Positions 62,036-64,000 of a stretch of DNA of 64,000 nt are shown here, piece by piece (positions within the stretch are counted from its first letter, which is position 1; each line of letters starts with the position of its first letter). The DNA comes from Calothrix sp. NIES-2098. GTDB lineage: Bacteria; Cyanobacteriota; Cyanobacteriia; Cyanobacteriales; Nostocaceae. The DNA lies in the NCBI GenBank assembly GCA_002368175.1, contig AP018172.1, positions 7,753,001-7,817,000 on the forward strand, read 5' to 3'. Position numbers and translations under genes: made by a program. The notes beneath the pieces were generated by a model that did no database searches, was not told where the DNA came from, and saw only the letters and a program-made list of their open reading frames with translations.

Positions 62036-63285
62036 CAGGACTTACGCAACTGGCACAATGCGATCGTTAGTTCATAGTACATAGGTATTAATTAAATCTG
62101 ATTTTGAAAGCTTTGCCTTCGTAATAGAAGTCGCTGTCTTGGAAGTACTATCGAAATATTCGTGAGAAAATAGGTAGAGGTTATATTAGATAAATTTCGC
62201 TAAGGGTAATGAGATTTACTAAGCTTAATTACTGCCAATATTTATTAAGTAGTCAAATTAATTATACAATTACCAATTTGGCAGAGCATTTAGAGAGTAT
62301 TAGTCATGACGCAATTAACTATTATTTGAAAACCGAAAAATTAACACCTCGTTTACTATGGGATAACGTGAAAGAGGTCGTTGAGTCTGATGAAAATGGT
62401 TACATCATATTTGATGATAGCGTTTTAGATAAAAAGTATTCTGAAGAAATAGAAATAGTCAGAAGACAATATAGTGGTAATGAGCATGGTGTCCTGAAAG
62501 GCATTGGTGTAGTTAGCTGCGTGTATGTCAACCCTACACTTCAAAGATTTTGGGTCATAGATTATCGAATTTTTAATCCTGATGTCGATGGGAAAACCAA
62601 GATAGACCATGTGAAAGATATGCTCCAAAACCTTGTGTATCATAAGCTTTTACCATTTGATACTGTTTTGATGGATACATGGTATGCGGTACACAGTTTA
62701 ATGCTATATATTGATAGCTTAGACAAAATTTATTATTGCCCTTTAAAAAATAATCGTTTAGTTGATGATACATTTGGTCAAGAAAAATATAAACGGATTG
62801 AATTATTAGAATGGAACCAAGAAGAATTAGACTGTGGTAAAATCATAAAAATTAAAGGATTCCCAGCTAATAAAAAAGTGAAACTATTCCGGGTTACTGT
62901 TTCTACCAACAGAACGGATTATGTCGCCACTAACGATTTATCTCAAAGTTCCACGGATGTTGTACAACAGGTGTGTAAAATTCGTTGGAAAATAGAGGAG
63001 TTTCACAGGGAAATTAAACAACTAACTGGCATTGAATCTTGCCAGTGTCGGAAAGCTAGACTCCAAAGAAATCATATTGCTTGTGCAATGTTGGTTTGGG
63101 TTAGGTTAAAGAATTTAGCCTATAGAACTGGCAAAACTATCTATCAAATCAAGCATAACTTGCTTTCTAATTATTTAATTCAGCAACTGAAGCGCCCAAG
63201 TATTTTTATGTGCTTGGTTTGATTTATATTGTCGCGTGTCAGGGCTTTGCCCTGCCTGCTATTTGTGCCAATTGCGTAAGTCCTA
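62036..63285 (+). mobile_element. 1,250-bp insertion sequence (IS4-superfamily, IS701-like) inside a nuclease gene
   Basis: Left end CAGGACTTACGCAACTGGCA plus CAA (62036-62058) and right end, read on the other strand, TAGGACTTACGCAATTGGCA plus CAA (63263-63285) are 23-bp inverted repeats with two mismatches. A 5-bp duplication ATTCT flanks the element. It carries one intact transposase gene. Left and right host sequences join in frame when the element and one ATTCT are removed, so this is a clean, probably recent insertion. Confidence 0.88.
62209..63222 (+). CDS. IS4-superfamily (IS701-like) DDE transposase
   Basis: A 337-residue transposase with an RNase-H-like DDE core: D69/D70 in YIIFDDSVLDK, D156 in TVLMDTWYA, and E263/E264 in RWKIEEFHREIKQ, which is the Y-(2)-R-(3)-E-(6)-K-like C-terminal motif with W-x-I-E-x-F-H-R. 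The N-terminal part (about 1-45) is helical, probably for end binding. Full length, no frameshift, with 173 bases of left and 63 of right non-coding DNA to the IS ends. It starts at the ATG at 62209 (GGGTA upstream). Family placement within IS4/IS701 is by motif only. Confidence 0.88.
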   Translation: MRFTKLNYCQYLLSSQINYTITNLAEHLESISHDAINYYLKTEKLTPRLLWDNVKEVVESDENGYIIFDDSVLDKKYSEEIEIVRRQYSGNEHGVLKGIGVVSCVYVNPTLQRFWVIDYRIFNPDVDGKTKIDHVKDMLQNLVYHKLLPFDTVLMDTWYAVHSLMLYIDSLDKIYYCPLKNNRLVDDTFGQEKYKRIELLEWNQEELDCGKIIKIKGFPANKKVKLFRVTVSTNRTDYVATNDLSQSSTDVVQQVCKIRWKIEEFHREIKQLTGIESCQCRKARLQRNHIACAMLVWVRLKNLAYRTGKTIYQIKHNLLSNYLIQQLKRPSIFMCLV

Positions 63286-63290
63286 ATTCT
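63286..63290. repeat. target-site duplication, right copy
   Basis: ATTCT directly after the right inverted repeat, matching 62031-62035. Confidence 0.75.
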
Positions 63291-63938
63291 AATATTGCCG
63301 AACTAATTGATAGCATTTGCACAAGTTATAAATCTAGTCTTGGCGCAGATGTTTATACTTTGATAAGTCATTATTCTATATTAATTAGGAGACATATTAT
63401 GACTGATTCAGAAGTTGCTGAACTGTGCCGTAAAATATATTCCAAGCATAAACAAGCACTCGATTTAATTTTTGAACATCGTGTAGATTTACAATCAGAA
63501 ATTGCTACTATAGTTTACGATTTAGCAAGTAAAGATATTGATAATCAAAAAGGTTCTGTCCTTTTTCTTAGTACTAAATCTGTAGGATTTGATCTCAGAG
63601 AATGGAAAGAGGTAAATTTACCTCTTTACTTCTATTTTGATAATGATACCGAAAATCTTAGGCTACAACTTGGCATTAGCTCTGGAGAGCAATATAGACG
63701 TGACAAAATGTACCACTTCTGCCTAAGTAACCCAACAATTTTTAAGAATAATGCTAGATGGTCTGATAGATGGATAACTATTTATCAAAAAGATATTTTA
63801 AATAGTAAAGATTATAAACTGGCAAACATTGAGGATTTAACAAAAAAAATACAGGAATTTTGGGAAAATTTTATTAAAGATGACTTTCTAAAAATAGAAA
63901 AAATAATCAATGAAAATAGAGATAAGTTAATCAACTAA
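63291..63938 (+). pseudogene. PD-(D/E)XK nuclease family gene, 3' part
   Basis: 216 codons continuing the gene split at 62035. NIAELIDSICTSYKSSLGAD follows in frame from KYS of the 5' part, then VYTLISHYSILIRRHIM, SEVAELCRKIYSKHKQALDLIFEHR and a C-terminal globular part (WSDRWITIYQKDIL, IQEFWENFIKDDF). The helix IYSKHKQALDLIFEHR is typical of the family C-terminal to the nuclease core. It cannot be translated as one piece with the core while the IS is in place. An in-frame ATG at 63399 could start a fragment. Confidence 0.8.
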
Positions 63939-64000
63939 AATAACTTTGTACATCTTTCAGTGTAAGGATGAAGTTTAGCGATCGCTCATTTTATCCAAGC

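Noticed and set aside
61502..62077. A complete 191-residue nuclease gene
   Set aside because: The last 13 codons lie inside the IS inverted repeat and beyond; the true C-terminus resumes at 63291.
63210..63290. N-terminal extension of the right-hand nuclease fragment
   Set aside because: These codons belong to the IS end and its inverted repeat, not to the nuclease.

Overview
This is chromosomal DNA from a cyanobacterium, most likely a filamentous Nostocales-type strain (Nostoc/Calothrix/Tolypothrix-like). The photosynthesis genes psbA, psaD, ndhD and psb34 establish the phylum. The HIP1 octamer GCGATCGC occurs throughout. Intergenic DNA is rich in short heptamer-type tandem repeats (STRR-like runs of AATGACT/AATGACA) and in G+C-rich palindromes of the kind common in Nostocales. 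DUF2605, DUF2973 and DICT-domain proteins point the same way. The species cannot be fixed from sequence alone.

Layout. 0-4.4 kb: a cut-off GHL10 glycoside-hydrolase-like gene, a two-domain VOC protein, a DUF218 membrane protein, a secreted protein, and a GNAT acetyltransferase with an inserted membrane hairpin flanked by a direct repeat. 4.4-11.5 kb: a compact set of uncharacterised enzyme genes around a divergent promoter region (AspH-like hydroxylase, two MDR reductases, hydantoinase-like amidohydrolase, alpha/beta-hydrolase without a nucleophile, two-cupin protein, ABM-domain protein). 11.5-18.3 kb: hisS, two L,D-transpeptidases, a KDPG-type aldolase, rsmH and a GAF histidine kinase. 18.3-33.3 kb: a 1.4 kb gene desert, a fused peptide-ABC ATPase, ssb, a flavoprotein monooxygenase, a sugar-ABC ATPase, a DUF4351 protein, two small secreted proteins, a TPM/LemA operon, and a nucleotidyltransferase/phosphomannomutase-like fusion. 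33.7-49.3 kb: ndhD, thrB operon, an HGSNAT-like membrane protein, a second GHL10 protein, a periplasmic 5'-nucleotidase, psb34, thrS, and the DUF2605/DUF2973 genes. 49.4-53.3 kb: a glycogen-debranching-type glucosidase and a GT4 glycosyltransferase. 54.5-61.4 kb: a DICT-GAF histidine kinase, psaD, trpE, a decayed psb34 copy, a pentapeptide-repeat protein, and psbA. 61.5-63.9 kb: a PD-(D/E)XK nuclease gene split by a 1,250-bp insertion sequence.

Most genes are single units with their own promoters, as is usual in cyanobacteria. Clear co-transcribed pairs are TPM-LemA, thrB-coiled-coil, cupin-ABM (stop and start overlap) and the amidohydrolase/MDR/alpha-beta-hydrolase run. Three light-related loci (psb34, its pseudogene, psbA) carry matches to the HLR1 element bound by RpaB, which suggests shared high-light control.

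Strongest observations: (i) the IS, with 23-bp terminal inverted repeats and a 5-bp target duplication, whose removal restores one continuous nuclease frame; (ii) a psb34 pseudogene retaining an HLR1-type promoter; (iii) STRR-like repeat DNA that has entered two reading frames, an ABC ATPase and a histidine-kinase GAF domain where it encodes a cysteine cluster; (iv) the 4.4-11.5 kb enzyme cluster, two members of which lack canonical catalytic or metal-binding residues. No CRISPR array, tRNA or rRNA gene was recognised.
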